A stretch of DNA of 64,000 bases from Camellia lanceoleosa (GCA_025200525.1 CM045762.1:82055893-82119892), one strand, 5' to 3'. Numbered from the stretch's first letter, positions 12,929 through 26,288 are shown. Made by a program: numbers and translations. Notes: generated from the letters alone by a model not told the origin.

Positions 12929-13627
12929 AGTTCTAAGTGCATCATTCAAAGGGTCCACGACCAAACAACTCGACCAAGAGTTTTTCAATATATTTTTCTT
13001 AGCTTCATAGCTTTATTTATCTTAATTTCATAACTTTATCTATCATAGTTTCATGGCTATAACTTAACTTAGCGTAGCTTAATTAGTTAGTCAATTTTAC
13101 TTCATTTGTCAATCAACGAAAGTTCAATTCTAGTTTAGCAGCAATGTTTATCCATTCATACACCTTGAACTACATTCACAAGTTCTATGGAACTCTTCTT
13201 TTTTTGGCCGCTTCATTACAAGAAACAAGACAATTTCAGATCGATCTAATGTAAGCAATTACCAATATGACGGTAACTTTGGGGGGACAAGTTTTTTAAG
13301 CTCTCTCACTAACTCCAGTTTTTCCCGCAACAGGGCCAACCAACACCATTGCAGAGTACAATCGTCAGAGTAGGCTAGTTGCCGCTAAACCGCCGCCTCC
13401 AAGAGTTTTTCAAGACTCTTCTTCCAACAACCCCATACCTTTGGGGGGGAGATGGGGGGCAACGAGGAAAAGGGATTGATCATGAAGGGAAAGACGTTCA
13501 GACTGGGGGTCAACTTCTTGGGTTTTAGCCATTAGAAATCAGAAACGACTAGATTCTTCAAAACCCTAAGAACCTGCAGAATATACAACATCAGGAGCCT
13601 TAGAACCAGAGTTTCTATAACCATAAC

Positions 13628-16315
13628 TGTGAGGCCCCTAAATTTTTTTTTTTAAAAGTCCCTTACTTTTAAATTATTTCTATGAAGTCCCTCAGTTTCT
13701 TAATTAATTACAATTTTAACCATAGGATCAAAATACATGCACTAACTAAAAACTTGCAAACCCTAATTGATTTAAGTAACTTAGACATCATTTCTAATAC
13801 TCTAATACTGATTATTTAACTCCCTAAATATAGAATTACCACTTGAAAACCCTAGGTTTTCTGGTTTTTATCACGTTCGTTGGTTGATAGCCTTTTTATT
13901 CGAAACAAGAAATACAAACTAAATTAGATTCTCTAACCCTAATTTATTTTACTTCTACACTAATATAAATGTTTCAATTCATAAATTAAATCCAAATCCC
14001 TCACACTTTTATTAAATTACTAATTGACCCCAAATTAGTACTATTATATATATAAACACACTTGTACCTTTACACCTATTTTATAGATGCAATAGGTGTA
14101 CTTTTTCAAAGAAACTTGCATGAATTAAGGAATATCTTTGACCTAGGCACAGACTTTCTATATATATATATGGATGTATATATGCATTGTACTTGTAACT
14201 AGGATAATTTGATTAAGATAAAACCCTAACAAGATCATTCTTAGGTACTCAATGAAGGCCTCTAATCTTCCATTATTCCATTGAATTCAAACTAAATCCA
14301 AAATATCCAATCCATTTCCAACTAATGGGCAATTTGGAACTTTTATACCAATTTTATTATAAAAATCACCTCTCCCTTAGCATTTTGTACACAGGAACAC
14401 ACACAGAAACAACCTATTTGGCTGAGAGAAAGAGAGGGCAAAAGATTGAGCTTGGTGGAGGAAAGGAGGGAAAGGGAAAGTCTTGTTAGCAAGCCTCAAG
14501 TAAGCCTCAAGTAAGCCACATCACCACTTCTCCTTCTATTTCCTTTTTGAAATAGATGTCGTTAGAGATTTAAATTTATATTTTCAGATGTGTTGTAATG
14601 GTGTTAATTGTTCAAAGTTGATGAATTGGGCTTTTATCCTTCTTCTATTTATATTTCCTTTTAATAGATGTAAAACTACATTTTCCCCCCATATCTTACA
14701 TTATTTCAAAAGGCATACTATCACTCTAAAAATATGAGTTTTTTATACATTATTTAGTATGTTTTCATTACAAAAAAAGTGAAAAATTTCCCTTAGTTGG
14801 CCTCTTTTCTCATCAACTTTCTTATTTTGAGTATTGTGCATAAAAAACCTATTTTACAGCCAAATTTTGAAAATTCTGGAAACATGTATAAACATCTTAT
14901 AGACCTCAATTTTATTTCAAAAACTTTATTAAAGAGTTAGCTTTTAGGGAAAATTGGTTTTATTGAAAAAGAGTGAACGGTTTGTAAGAAAATTCAATTT
15001 TCATAACGGTCGACGAATCTAAACAGTGCTAGAGTATTTCTTAAATAACTAAAAGTCTAGAAAATGTATTCCACTTCCGAAACATGTTATGAAAGCTAGA
15101 TAAAATTCTCTACAAATCATAGGAAGGCCAAGTTCGGGAAAAATTTGAAATAATCTTTTTAATTTTAATCTTTAAGTAGTACTGAATTTGAAAATTTTGT
15201 TTGCATTAGTGTTTCGTGCTCTTGTGCTCATGAATATGCTTATTAATACATGATCATATCTTGGTATGATATTATATATGTCATGGTTATATACCTTTTA
15301 TTTTAGACGTTCAATGATGTTCACATTATGCAAATTTTTTCTTTTGTTACTCGCTTGTACTAACTAACTTAAATGTTAATCTAAACAGAAAACTTAATGG
15401 GATGGCTAATGGGGTTTTGATCACATAAGTATTATTATGAGATAAAGTTATGTTCAAACTAAATTTGTTAGCAGGACGTGTTCTCTTTTGGAAAGTTAAA
15501 GTCTTGCGCAAGTGGTTGTTCGGAACCCCTAAATAGAGCGATTGTATTCGGACCCTAGGTGGTTTGGTGTGAGGAGGGAATGGGCAAGGCCCTATTTTAC
15601 CATCTCTTTTGAGCTCCTCAGTTGGCGCTACGCAGTATGAAACCGTTGGTAGGTATCTGGGGTAAGGTCTGCAAAGCAGCAAAAGAAGAGGCATACCGAA
15701 TAATCCGCATCCGATTTTTGGAGTTGGGATAACGAAATCTCTTTGGGAGATTTCTAAACTACTAACAACTAACCTTGTAACCCTTGTTATTTACTTGAAT
15801 GTCATGTTCCTTTCCCCTATTGTTGTAATTGCTATTGTGTATTAGATTGGAAAAAAAAAAAAGACGGGGTGTGTGTGCGTTTACTGGGTGTTCAAAGTTC
15901 ATAGCGTTTCATGCCAGGTACCGAAGAAGATTTTGCAGTAGAAAACGACGAGCCAGAAACCTTTGAAGACTTTTGGTTGTCTTAGAGAAGTTATAATTTT
16001 TTTGTATAGTCCATCTAAAATATTATTTTAGGGATGTAATATTAATAGAACTAACTTTTGTAACCGAGGATATTTGTAATTATTCTCTTATTATATTTTA
16101 AAACTAATATAGTTCCCTCTGTTGCTTATGAGACCTTATGTCAATGCCTTTTAAGATCTGTCAAAAGAGTAATGCACTACCTAACAAAGCTAGACTTAGA
16201 AGGAAGGCTAATTTGACTTCTCTGACAATCTGGGATCTTACTTGGTCATTGGCCATAGGACTCATTAGTGACTTCCCTTGACTACAATCCTTGGTGTAGA
16301 TTTTGGGACGTCACA
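13628..16315 (+). repeat. LTR of gypsy element I (2,688 bp)
   Basis: Begins TGTGAGGCCCC and ends GGGACGTCACA, followed at once by a tRNA-Met-type primer site, so this is a plus-strand 5' LTR. Length and ends resemble solo LTR F (48683-58645), which ends GGGGCGTCACA on its own strand, so the two probably belong to related families. The internal region is lost after about 16500. The LTR holds only short open frames, one of which is a 24-codon acidic frame at 15911-15985. Confidence 0.8.
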
Positions 16316-16318
16316 ACT

Positions 16319-16331
16319 TGGTATTAGAGCC
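16319..16331 (+). other. Primer binding site of element I (initiator tRNA-Met type)
   Basis: TGGTATTAGAGCC, a one-base variant of the usual TGGTATCAGAGCC, lies three bases after the LTR end. It fixes the orientation and the LTR boundary. Confidence 0.8.
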
Positions 16332-16499
16332 AAGATTCAAGCCTTAGCCTGCGCAGCCTGATACGCAACTCTAGAATCCCTTACCCCTGTACACTAGTGT
16401 ATTTTACTATCACACTATTATATCTATTAAAAAATTTCCCTCTACCATAGGATGTCATCGGAAAGCCGTCAAACAATTGACATGATCTTTGACATATGG

Positions 16500-17813
16500 C
16501 AGCCTTTTGTATGCAAGATAGGAGGGCCCTATCCATCAATACCTACTTTAGCCGCCGACGATATGAATTTGCCGCTAAAGTGATGATCATCTGAAAGATA
16601 CAAAAAGTGCAGACGGACTACTCTTACTATACGAAGGAGCAAAAGAGATCTTTGGTTCGACGCTGCCTGCAGTACTTGAGTCGTACAGCAAAGAGTGCAG
16701 TATGAAAGGAATAGGATGACCGGACACCCTGATATGTTGAGCCTTGGTAGACGAAGCACCACACCGACACCCGGTGCAAGCTGAGAGTGGCAAATCTTGC
16801 TAGCCTTGGTAGGACAATAGTTAGCCAATGGAGATGGAACAATAACCGGTGCAACCAAAAACAACCCTAGCATTTCAAATTGAGGTGTCGCCCAGTTGAC
16901 CACACTTGAAACAAGTGATCCAACCCTAACCACCACTACCTGACCCAGAACTCTATACTGAAAAGTGGATCTAGACTGTGCTTCTTAGGACTACTGTGGG
17001 GTGGAACCCCTCTGCCTCTTGCTATCCCGAGTCTTTCCATGAGCCTATTGACTCCTTTACCATCTGCCCCTCCTTCGACTGAACCATGGTCACAAGATGA
17101 GCCGCCACCACCACAAGGTGTCTGTATTCCCTAATCATGGAACCACTTTGAAAAGAAAGCTGGTCCTCAACCTGTTCTCGAACTCAATACAATGGCATTC
17201 CTCCGTCGCCACTAGTTCTGGTGCAAACTTCAACAAACTAGTAAAGGCAGCCTCAAACTCGGCCACCGGCGTGTTAAGTCGCTTGAGCTTCAAAAATTGC
17301 TCTCTCAACTTCTCCCTAGTAGTGGAAGGAAAAAACTTGCCCTAGAAGGCATGGACAAAGGCTTTCCAAGTCACCCCAATGTGTCCATTCATGTACTTTC
17401 ACCATTGACCCGCATCTCCTTTCAACTAGAATGATGCCAAGATCACTCTCGGCCCATCGTCCTTGATGCCAGGCATCTCAAACGTCTTCACCATCTGCTC
17501 CAACCACTCATTTGCCTCTAGTGGCTCCTTCGAATCTCCCAAAACTCATCCTGATTAGACTGGAAGAGCTCTCTCTTTAGAAACGATGGCCCTGTCTCAA
17601 CAACATGGGCTTGGACTTGATTATCAGCTCTGAGAATTTCTATGGATTCCCGCAAAGCTCTGGCTATCTCACAGGCTAAAGCACCCATGGTCTACTGACT
17701 AGTTGGTTTGGCCACATTAGCTTGACCAACACCTTCCTCTTGTGCTAGAATATCATTCGATAACAGCACCTTTTGTTGTCTAGGCCTACCATGCGTACGA
17801 CGTCCTGACATCG
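16500..17813 (-). pseudogene. Tekay-like gag of element D, broken
   Basis: Read on the minus strand, the ATG at 17811-17813 (MSGRRTHGRPRQQ) opens a gag closely matching that of element E. Both contain GRPR near the start, a GVGQANVA stretch, and the words EPLEA(N)EWLEQM and LKGDAGQW. A degraded zinc knuckle (CFKCGQLGD) lies near 16895-16930. In-frame stops occur early and frames change several times. The gene stops abruptly near 16500, where it meets the plus-strand leader of element I, so protease, RT, RNase H and integrase are absent. Confidence 0.75.
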
Positions 17814-18196
17814 TGATGAATTTAACATAAGAGATTAGCACATTTACAAATGTGTTAAAGCTAACTCACTCTCGTCCTAATGCGGTGGACAACAATTAAT
17901 TCACTCCATATAAGCATGTAGTCCCATAAATACATATGAACTTCATTTTTAGATAATGATCATTCCGCGACATTGCTTGAGTTCTAGTTAGAAATAGCCC
18001 TGATCAAGTGCTCTTCTAATTGGACTTCTAGAAACTTGTAGACCCAATCAATATCTTTGAAATTCAATTCCATACCCACTAAGTCATATAAGCATGTTAT
18101 CACATAGCATACCAGGTTTACTTCTAACACAACAAGAGAGATAACCCATTGTGGTAAAAACCACATCTTACTATCCCAAAGTATTCAAACCTGGTA

Positions 18197-18208
18197 GCTT
18201 TGATACCA
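18197..18208 (-). other. Primer binding site of element D
   Basis: On the minus strand TGGTATCAAAGC follows ...GGCATTACA|ACT. This is the tRNA-Met-type site one to three bases after the LTR end. The 388 bp between it and the gag start form the leader. Confidence 0.8.
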
Positions 18209-18211
18209 AGT

Positions 18212-20246
18212 TGTAATGCCCTGAAAATAATAACCATAATTCATCCCACGATATTAACTAAATAACAACATGTGCCAAAGTATTATCTTTCATTCATATT
18301 ATTCCATTGTACAAAAGGTAACACATGCAGTTATATATTCATAAGTCCTAACCCTGAATCTATAACATGTGCTACAAGTATGCAATATGAAATGAAAATT
18401 AAACCAATAAAGTAATGCCCTATTGGCTACAATCTTCCAAGACAATGCTTGGTTACAATAAAAGTGAGTTTGAAACTCAATACAAATAAATCCCTAGGCT
18501 TGTATAAAATAATTACATCAATAACAAAAAGAAGCTCTTAGCTTCAAGTCCTCCCAAGCTATGATCTTAGCAGAGGCATATCATTAGCACCTAAAAATGG
18601 TTTTCCACAAAGGGTGAGCCAAAGGCTAGTCGAGATATTCCAACACAGTGTATGAATCTTAATAAAGCTACAAGGTGAATGCATATGCCTGCTCGTACTA
18701 AAACATTTTATATCTCTTTCCAAAACCATGCAATGCTTGGTTTATATCACAATTCTTGAAATCATTTCCTTTACAATAGAAAACAGGGTAGTGGATACAA
18801 TCATTGAGAATCTCTAGGTTTATGTCTCAAAGCAGGTTATATAAGTACTACCAACTGCCATTTTTATCAGTACTAACCGAAAGGCTTGGCATCTAACCGC
18901 GCAGGTTTCTGGACTTTCACCAAGAACACATAGGCCAACAATAATACCATAACCACACCCTCTACCCAGATTCACAAAGGTATTCACCTATTTTTCTCAA
19001 AATAATATAAGTCTGCAACAATGCTCAATGAAAATGGATGAAAAATTAGTTTCAATTCTCCTAATTCTCATGCAATTTCTATAACAATCATAACTATCCT
19101 CCACCGACAGCCCAAAATAGATATTTCTACACGGATAGATAATTTCTAATAAAGATAAAATTTCCAAAATTTCAAGATGGAAGTGATAATGCATATTTAA
19201 CTCCACCATCATTATCATCACCATTCCAATTCCATGAAACCCAACATTATTTCCATTTCCTCTTTACAAAAATCAAGTATTCACATTTTAAGGCAAAATC
19301 TCCTTTTTCTTTATAAATCAATTTCAAGGATAAAATCCACCATTTTATCACAGCTCAACCACATTTACAAACTCACAATCATTTCCAAGAAACCATTTTG
19401 TAAACTCCTCTTTTGATTTTGAAACCAAAACCCTAGGTTTATCCAAAAATTCCCAAATCACAATATTATTTAGAAAATCAAATAAGCAAGTTAAAAACTA
19501 CACAAAACAGTGAAAAAATCTCTACCTCAAAGCTAGAAAACAACGGAGAGAGTGAAGAAACTTTGATGAAGCCAAAAACCAAATTTGTTTTGATTAAAAT
19601 AAATCTCTAGGTGAGCTCTACCTTTTTTTTATCAAAGGGACTAGGGTTTAGAGATCAATATATTAAGAGTATTTAGAGGTTGAAGATAAGTTTTAGAGAG
19701 AGAAGGTCTAGATTTAGGGTTTTGAAAAGTTTAGAGAGAGAGAAAGATATGAAAAAGTGACTCAAAAAGTGAGTGTTACGAACTAATATACGCATAGATT
19801 GCTTGAGCGACCAAAACACCGCTTGAGCGACTAGACACAATAAGTTAGACCACTCGAGCGAAGAACACCACCTCCTAGTAGTTTTGCAAACAAAGGCTAA
19901 CCACTTGAGCACAAGAAATGTCGCTTGAGCCAAGACCATTCGGGCACAAGAAACACTGCTCAAGTGAAAAAAACACCCTCCCTGTACTTTTGCAAACCTG
20001 CAAATATACTGAAAGTTCTCAAAGATCGCTCAAACAACCAAAGGAGCGCGAACTGACCAAAATCTAGGCAATAGTTCTATTCAAAAAAAAAAAAAAAACT
20101 CTCGACCTATTCCAAATGCAACAAAGACATCTAAACAACCAAAATCAATGAAGAATAAGACGAATAAGGATATGAACAACAAAATAAGACAAGGAATCCC
20201 GGATCCAAAACAATAAATGGGTTGGGTCTAAAGCGAAATCGTTATA
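18212..20246 (-). repeat. 5' LTR of Tekay-like element D (2,035 bp)
   Basis: On the minus strand it begins TATAACG at 20246 and ends GGCATTACA at 18212, next to the primer site. It corresponds to the LTR of element E (start TATAGCG or TAGAGCG, similar length) and shares its cluster of CTCGAG/CTTGAG palindromes in U3. It directly abuts the broken Ogre pol of element B at 20247. Confidence 0.75.
19801..20045 (-). repeat. Decayed CGCTCGAGCG-type palindrome cluster in LTR D
   Basis: Seven to nine scattered variants of GCTTGAGCGA, ACTCGAGCGA, GCTCAAGTG and similar, in U3 upstream of a TATA-like GTATATTAG near 19785 (minus strand). It is the diverged counterpart of the sharper array in element E. 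Confidence 0.7.
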
Positions 20247-23200
20247 GCTCCTACCAAGTTAGATGACCTAAAAGTAGAAGTCCATGACTCTCTCGAAGAA
20301 ATTAATTTGGGAGTAGTAGAGATATTCAAGCCATTCTATGTTAGCCAACTATTTCCTAAATCACACAGGACTACACTTATTCAACTCTTGTGTGAGTTCA
20401 AGGAATGCTTTGCTTCGGATTATACAGAAATCCCTGGATTGTCCAGAGAATGAGTGAAGCGTTGTTTGCAAATCAAGAAAGGATTCTTGCTACACAAATA
20501 GCCACACAGGAGGATGTCTAATGAAATAACTCTATCAAAGATGAGTTGGAGTGTTTAGTTAAAGTTTGGTTTATCATAACTACTAGATAAGTAGAATGGT
20601 TATCAAACATAATGCCTGTAATTAAAAAGAATGGAAATATTAGAGTTTGTATAGACTCTAGGAACTAGAACTTGGCCACACCTAAGGATAAGTACCATAT
20701 GCCTGTAACAGACTTGTTAGTTGATGGTGCTACTAGGAACAAATTTTTGTCTTTTATGGATGGCCACTTAGGATACGACCAGATTTTTATAGCAGAAGTG
20801 GATACATCCAAAACAACTTTTCGTTATCCTAGTGCATAGGGAAAATATGAATGGTAATGCCTTTCGGCCTTAAAAACGTTGGGGCTACTTACTGTTATGC
20901 CATAAACTGCTATTTCATGACATGATAGGCTGATTTATGGGTATACATTGATGACATGGTGGTGAAGTCTAATTCTTATGATGAAAACTTGTTTGATTTG
21001 AAGAAATCTTTTGAAAGGATAAAGGAATGCGACTTGAAAATGAATATTTTGAAATGTGCCTTTGGTGTAATAAGAAACAATTTTTTGGGATTTTTGGTTC
21101 ATTAGAGAGGGATTGAAGTTGACAAGAACAAGACAAAAGTGATCCAGGAAGCCAAGCCTCTTACTTGCAAGAAGGAATTACAGAAGCTTCTAGAACAACT
21201 CAATTTTCTTGGACGTTTCATCTTCAATCTTGCAGGAAAGGTTCACGTTTTTTGTTAGTTGCTAAAGTTGAAAGATGAAGAACAGTTTAGATGGGAACCT
21301 TACCACCAGTATGTTGCTGAAGTCATCAATCGGTACTTATCATAGCCTCTTGTCCTAACTCCTCATGTCAAGAATAAAGTTCTGAAGTTGTACATTTTTG
21401 CTTCGGAAAAGTCCATTCCGTTTGTTAGCGCAGGATAATGAGAGTGGGAAAGAGCAAGCAATTTATTATCTCAACAGGCTTCCAACTTTTGGTGAATGTA
21501 AATACAGTCCTATGGAGAAATTATGTCTTGCACTTTATTTTTCTACAATAAAACTAAGGCACTACATGCTTCTGGTTTTGGTTTACTTAATGTGCAAAAC
21601 TGATTTGATTAAGTATTACTTTCTCGACCCATAATGAGAGGCTGAATTGGTAAATGGTCCTTAGCCCTAATGCAATTTTCATTTCAGTACCATTCCTCAA
21701 AAGGCTATGAAAGGCCAGGCCTTAGCAAATTTCCTTGCCAACCATCCTTGTTTAGAAATCGACAATGAATCTAGATTTAGCCTGGTTTCCTATTTTTCTT
21801 AGTTTACTCCTTGGACTTTGTTGTTTGATGGTTCTAAAATTGATCTAGTTTCTGGATGTGGGATCATAATCATTTCTTCCAAAGGCTTGAAGATACAATT
21901 CTCTTTTCAGTTTGACTTTGAATGCTCAAATAATCAAGCCGAGTACGAGTCTATGGTAATCGACCTGGAAATATTGAGAGAAATGAGAGTTTCAACCGTG
22001 GAAGTGATTGGGGATTCACAACTTGTCATTAATCACTTGGGGGGCATTTACAAATGCATAGTAAAGATTTGGCTCCTTGTTTCATGGAAGCAAGACAACT
22101 CCTAGAAGACTTTGATGATGCTTTGAACTATGAAGCCAATGAGATAGCTCAAATTGTAACTGGAGTAAAGATTTCTCAAGGTTTTTATCGAAGAATCATC
22201 ATCATCTAGAAAAGATTGTTGCCTTTAGTCAAGATGAGAGAGTAACCCATCCTAGAAATAAACATGACAGATATTTCTTAGGAAGATTGACACTTTTCCA
22301 TAGCCTAATTCCTGAAACATCCATAACTTCCTATAGATAAAAAGACTAGAAGGAGAACAACACATTATGTCTAGACTGAAGGAGAACTTTACAAGAAGAG
22401 TCCTGAAGATGACCTACTCCTATAGTGCCTTTCCAAAGAAGAAGCAATCAAAGTAATGGCTGAGGCACATGAAGAAATTTGTGAACCTCATCAAGTAGAA
22501 AGAAAAATGAGATGGTTAATCAAAAGGTACGGATATTATTGGCCTACTATACTTTTAGATTGTATTAAATTTTCCCAAGAATGCTACCTTGTCAAGCCCA
22601 TGGCCTTGTTCAACATGCTCCAGCAACTTCTATAAATCCTATAGTTAAACCATGGCCATTTAGAGGTTGGTCCTTTGACATGATTAGCCAACATTTTCCT
22701 CTTTCGTCTAAGGGCCAATCCTTTGTAGTTATGGATATTGATTACTTACAAAGTGGGTTGAAGCCATTCCTATGAAGTCAGTAAACCAAAGTGACAGCAT
22801 CAAGATGATCAAAGAAAACATTATCTACAAATTGTGGCCAACAGAGGAACTGTTTTCTTCAGTGGAGAAGTTCAGGCCTTTGCCAAAGAGTATGGTATAG
22901 AACTTTCGCATTCAACTCTATATTATACACAAGGTAATGGCTAGGTAGAATCAACAAACAAAGTTCTAAAAGGCATCATTGAAAGCATGATTGATGACAA
23001 ACGTAGAATTTGGCATGAAGTCTTGTTAGAGGCATTGTGGGCCTACAGAACTTCAAAGAGAACAACAACAAGAATTACACCATTTGTGCTTACTTTTGGG
23101 CATGATGTAATCCTTTCTATGGAAGTTACTGTGAAATCCTTGAAATCCTTAAGAGTTATCTCCATGTTGGGGGGGCCCATTTCAAATTTTCAGAATTTGC

Positions 23201-23659
23201 AAGGGAGGTTTGTACCAGTTGCGCAAGCATCCAATAAATGGTAAGTACTTGAAGAAATTTTATCCAACAATGTGGGAAATGATAGAGTCAACAACGCAAA
23301 ATTCTATGCATTCATTAGATAAAAAATGACTTGTGCAAAAATGTTCAAAACAAGAAAAAAAATGGACCAAATAAACCGAACAAAACAGAAAAATGTTGCA
23401 TATTCCTAGGCTAAGTAGAAGTGCAGAAACGAAGGAAAATTCCTACTTTAGAGGGGGTTTGCTGCAATGTCTACCTTGGAATTCGATCTAGTTCTTTTGT
23501 TTGGAGATGTGGGAATTTCCTGAATGAAAAAATTCATTAGTAGAGATTAAAGTTGTTATTTGTCAGAAAAGAAGGTACATTCTAGACCTAATAGTTTTGC
23601 TTTGGGAAAAACAACATTTCTTTTGCTAGTGGGCTTTTCTTGCCGGCTTCTAGTGGTGT
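20247..23659 (+). pseudogene. Tat/Ogre-type pol of element B (RT, two RNases H, integrase), decayed
   Basis: Plus-strand remains of a Ty3/gypsy pol in the order RT, RNase H, second RNase H, integrase. RT words include ATPKDKYHMPV near 20670-20700 and the catalytic YIDD at 20944-20955. The normal RNase H (SPMEKLCLALYF) lies near 21500. A second, archaeal-like RNase H follows at about 21800-22060 (WTLLFDGSKIDL, NNQAEYESM, VIGDSQLVINHL); a second RNase H after the first is diagnostic of the Tat group. Integrase shows a zinc-binding H/C region (22460-22600), WSFDMISQ and QGNG followed by a stop, then VESTNKVLKG. There are many stops and frameshifts. The 5' side is cut by LTR D. Confidence 0.85.
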
Positions 23660-23671
23660 AAATGGAGGTAG
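23660..23671 (+). other. Polypurine tract of element B
   Basis: AAATGGAGGTAG directly precedes the LTR start TGTAGACACCCC, so it is the plus-strand primer site for this element. Confidence 0.65.
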
Positions 23672-26288
23672 TGTAGACACCCCATTTTGACTAACGCTAT
23701 GACTTTGGGCACTTGAAAGCCTCCTAATGATGAAATTGTACTTACATCATCTTTGGAATATTTAAAATTGTTTGGAATTGTTGTATAAACCTATTTTGGC
23801 CAAAAATTAAGTTTTGTGAAAATGACCATTTTACCCTTAGATCCACTTTTAGCCAAAAACCAAGTTTTTAACCTCAAGAAGGGGAGAGAAGCCCGGTTAT
23901 ACTTTGATCGAATATATTTTCCAAAATTAGTTATCAATTTTATCAAAAACATCGATCAAAAGGCAATTTGAACTACAAACAAGCCAAAGGCATGGGACCT
24001 TGCACTTGTGCATGTATGTATGACACGTGTATTGTGGAAAAAAGGTAGGTGCATACGTTAGTTGTGAGTACGCACATCAAAGCGTGACAAAGTTATTTTT
24101 GGTAACTCAATCTTGGTGCATTTCTAGTGGGAGGCAGAAGAGAAAGCGATGGAGGTTGCCCTACCTTGCCCCTCACGCCTCTTAGTGCCTACATAAGCAC
24201 TCTCTTCCCTCCCTTTCAAGGGGTTAAGATTTTGTAAGCTTTTGTGAGTTTTTAAGAGAGAAAACACCACTCTTCTCCCTCCCCTGACCTTAACTCCAAA
24301 AATAACACACCCCAAAGCACCTCTGAACTTTTGAAAATGTTCTAAGGCTTTAAGAACACAAACCCTAATTAGAACCTAAGCTTGAGGGAGGTTTACAAGA
24401 AAGGAACTTGAGCTTTCTTTGCATTTTCTTCGATTTACTCAAATCAATAGGTAAATCCAGTGCATTTTCAGTGGTAGGCATGTGGTATTGAGGTCCTAAA
24501 TTAAAGGGGGGTGATCCCCTCTCTTCTTGTTTTGTTTGCTTGCATTTTCGGCCTATCAAAGGAGCATACATCTTCATACTTTCAAGGCTTGGTTCAGACA
24601 CTTTTTGGTGACTTTTAGGGCCTTCCTAGATTCTGTCCATGGTTGGTTTGGCCACCCTTGGCATGCTTCTCATATGTGTAGTGTAATCCCATTTGTGGCT
24701 CATCAAAGTAGCATGTCAATCTAACATGTATTAGCTCCATTTCAGTGGGTTTTTGGCCATCATTTGGCATATCATGGCTCTGTTTATGGCTGGTTTAATA
24801 GCCTCTTGCATGCTTTATATGCTTGTAGTGTAAATCTTGTTCACTAGCTTTGAATGCATGATGTTTTGGCTCACCATTCTAGCATATTTTGGCCATGCTC
24901 CAACATGATTTTGTTCATATTTTGGGCTTTCTTAGCTCTGTTTTGAGGTCCCTTGGTCAAATGATGCTCGCCTTGCATGCCTCTAGTGTAATATGCTTCA
25001 CTAGCTTTTGATGCTTGAGCCTTTCAACATGCATTACATGAGTTGTTTTGCATGATTCTAAGCCATCTTGCATGCCATTTCAATGCTGGAACATATGCCA
25101 TTGTACTCCATGTTGCATCCTTTCAATGCTTTTGGAAAGTTGTGTTTTGTGCCCTAGGCTTGGGCCCTTGCATTGTGCATGCTTGTATGTGTTTTATTGC
25201 CTTGGTTTCATCACCATTGGCCACTGATTTGGACATGGCTGAGGTCTATCCATCTTGGTTTAAGTCCATTGTGCATTGAGTATGCCATGTGGTTCATAGC
25301 ATTGAGTATGCCATGTTGTTGCATGATTGATCATTACACTTGTGCATGCCATTTTCATCGCATTATGTATGTTAGTTACCATGTGCATTGTGTATGCCAT
25401 GTAATTCATAGTATTGTGTATGCTAGTCGCATGTTTGCATGTCCATCCCTTGCATGTTTGCATGTCTAAGTTGTATCGCATTAGGTTGCATACTGGAAGT
25501 CGCATTGTGCATGCCATGTTTGTTGCATTGTGTTTGGGATAGGAGTTAGCCCAAACACGGGAAACGAGGGGCGTTTCATACTCGAAGTGATGAAACGTAC
25601 CTCAATTCCCGATCGCCGACACTCTTGACTATACATGATGGAGTTTTAGGCTTTACGTGTTCATATGTGCATTCATTCCATATTGAGTTGCGCAATTCGG
25701 CCCCTCGGCCATCATGCATCGAGATGCATGATTGGTGGCCTGAGGCTCGAGACCTACACTCTCTTGAGCTTATTTAATGATAGGGAGGGTGGTCGCGCGT
25801 ACATGTGTTGCAAATACTTTGCCATGCCCCTTTCTTGCCCTCTGTTACAGAAAACCAAAAACTAGCAGCAAAAACTGGTCGGCTGACCAGATAAAGTGGC
25901 TGGCCGACCACTTTTTCTGGTTTTCAGCACAAAAAGTGGTCGGCAAGTGGTCTCCAAGGCCAATATCTGGTCGGCAACATCCCTACAGATTTCCAAGGTG
26001 GAGTTTCATCTCTCTGGAGCTTGGTACAAGTTTCTGAGATCAATTGCAAACAGAGGCAAATCGGGGCGTCGCGAAGGATTTTCGAACAAGGCGACTCGAG
26101 CATGCATGCATCCTTTGTCATCCAAAGCAGAGCTGAGGCAACCTACATCATATAGTTTATATGCTTATTTACTTGGTAACTTTGCTAATTTGTTAATTAC
26201 TTAGAGTTGTGTAATAATTAGTTGTAGATTGTTATTCATTATGTTGTGTAATAACTAGTTTAATTAGATTAGCTTAGATTAGCTAGTT
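23672..26288 (+). repeat. 3' LTR of Ogre-type element B, partial (2,617 bp)
   Basis: Starts TGTAGACACCCCATTTT like LTRs G and H. It contains the long TG/CA-rich stretch (24500-25560) and the AT-rich stretch with GTAATTA words (26140-26288) seen in reverse in the other Ogre-type LTRs. It stops where element E begins, and the remaining LTR end is not found on E's far side. Inverted motifs GGTCGGCTGACC and GGCCGACCAC lie at 25880-25960. Confidence 0.8.

Larger units (their letters stand above)
9780..13627. other. AT-rich intergenic stretch, no gene seen
   Basis: No open frame here has recognisable protein character. The stretch is AT-rich, with TA microsatellites at about 10699-10721, 11185-11205 and 11719-11740, and homopolymer runs. 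From about 12220 the composition becomes less AT-biased and includes a promoter-like block (12919-12928) with a transcribed-looking tail to about 13600. That tail may be an old LTR of an element I cannot identify. Confidence 0.6.

Noticed and set aside
15347..15694. 115-codon minus-strand frame in LTR I
   Set aside because: No recognisable domain, start only by an unsupported codon, and it lies within LTR sequence.
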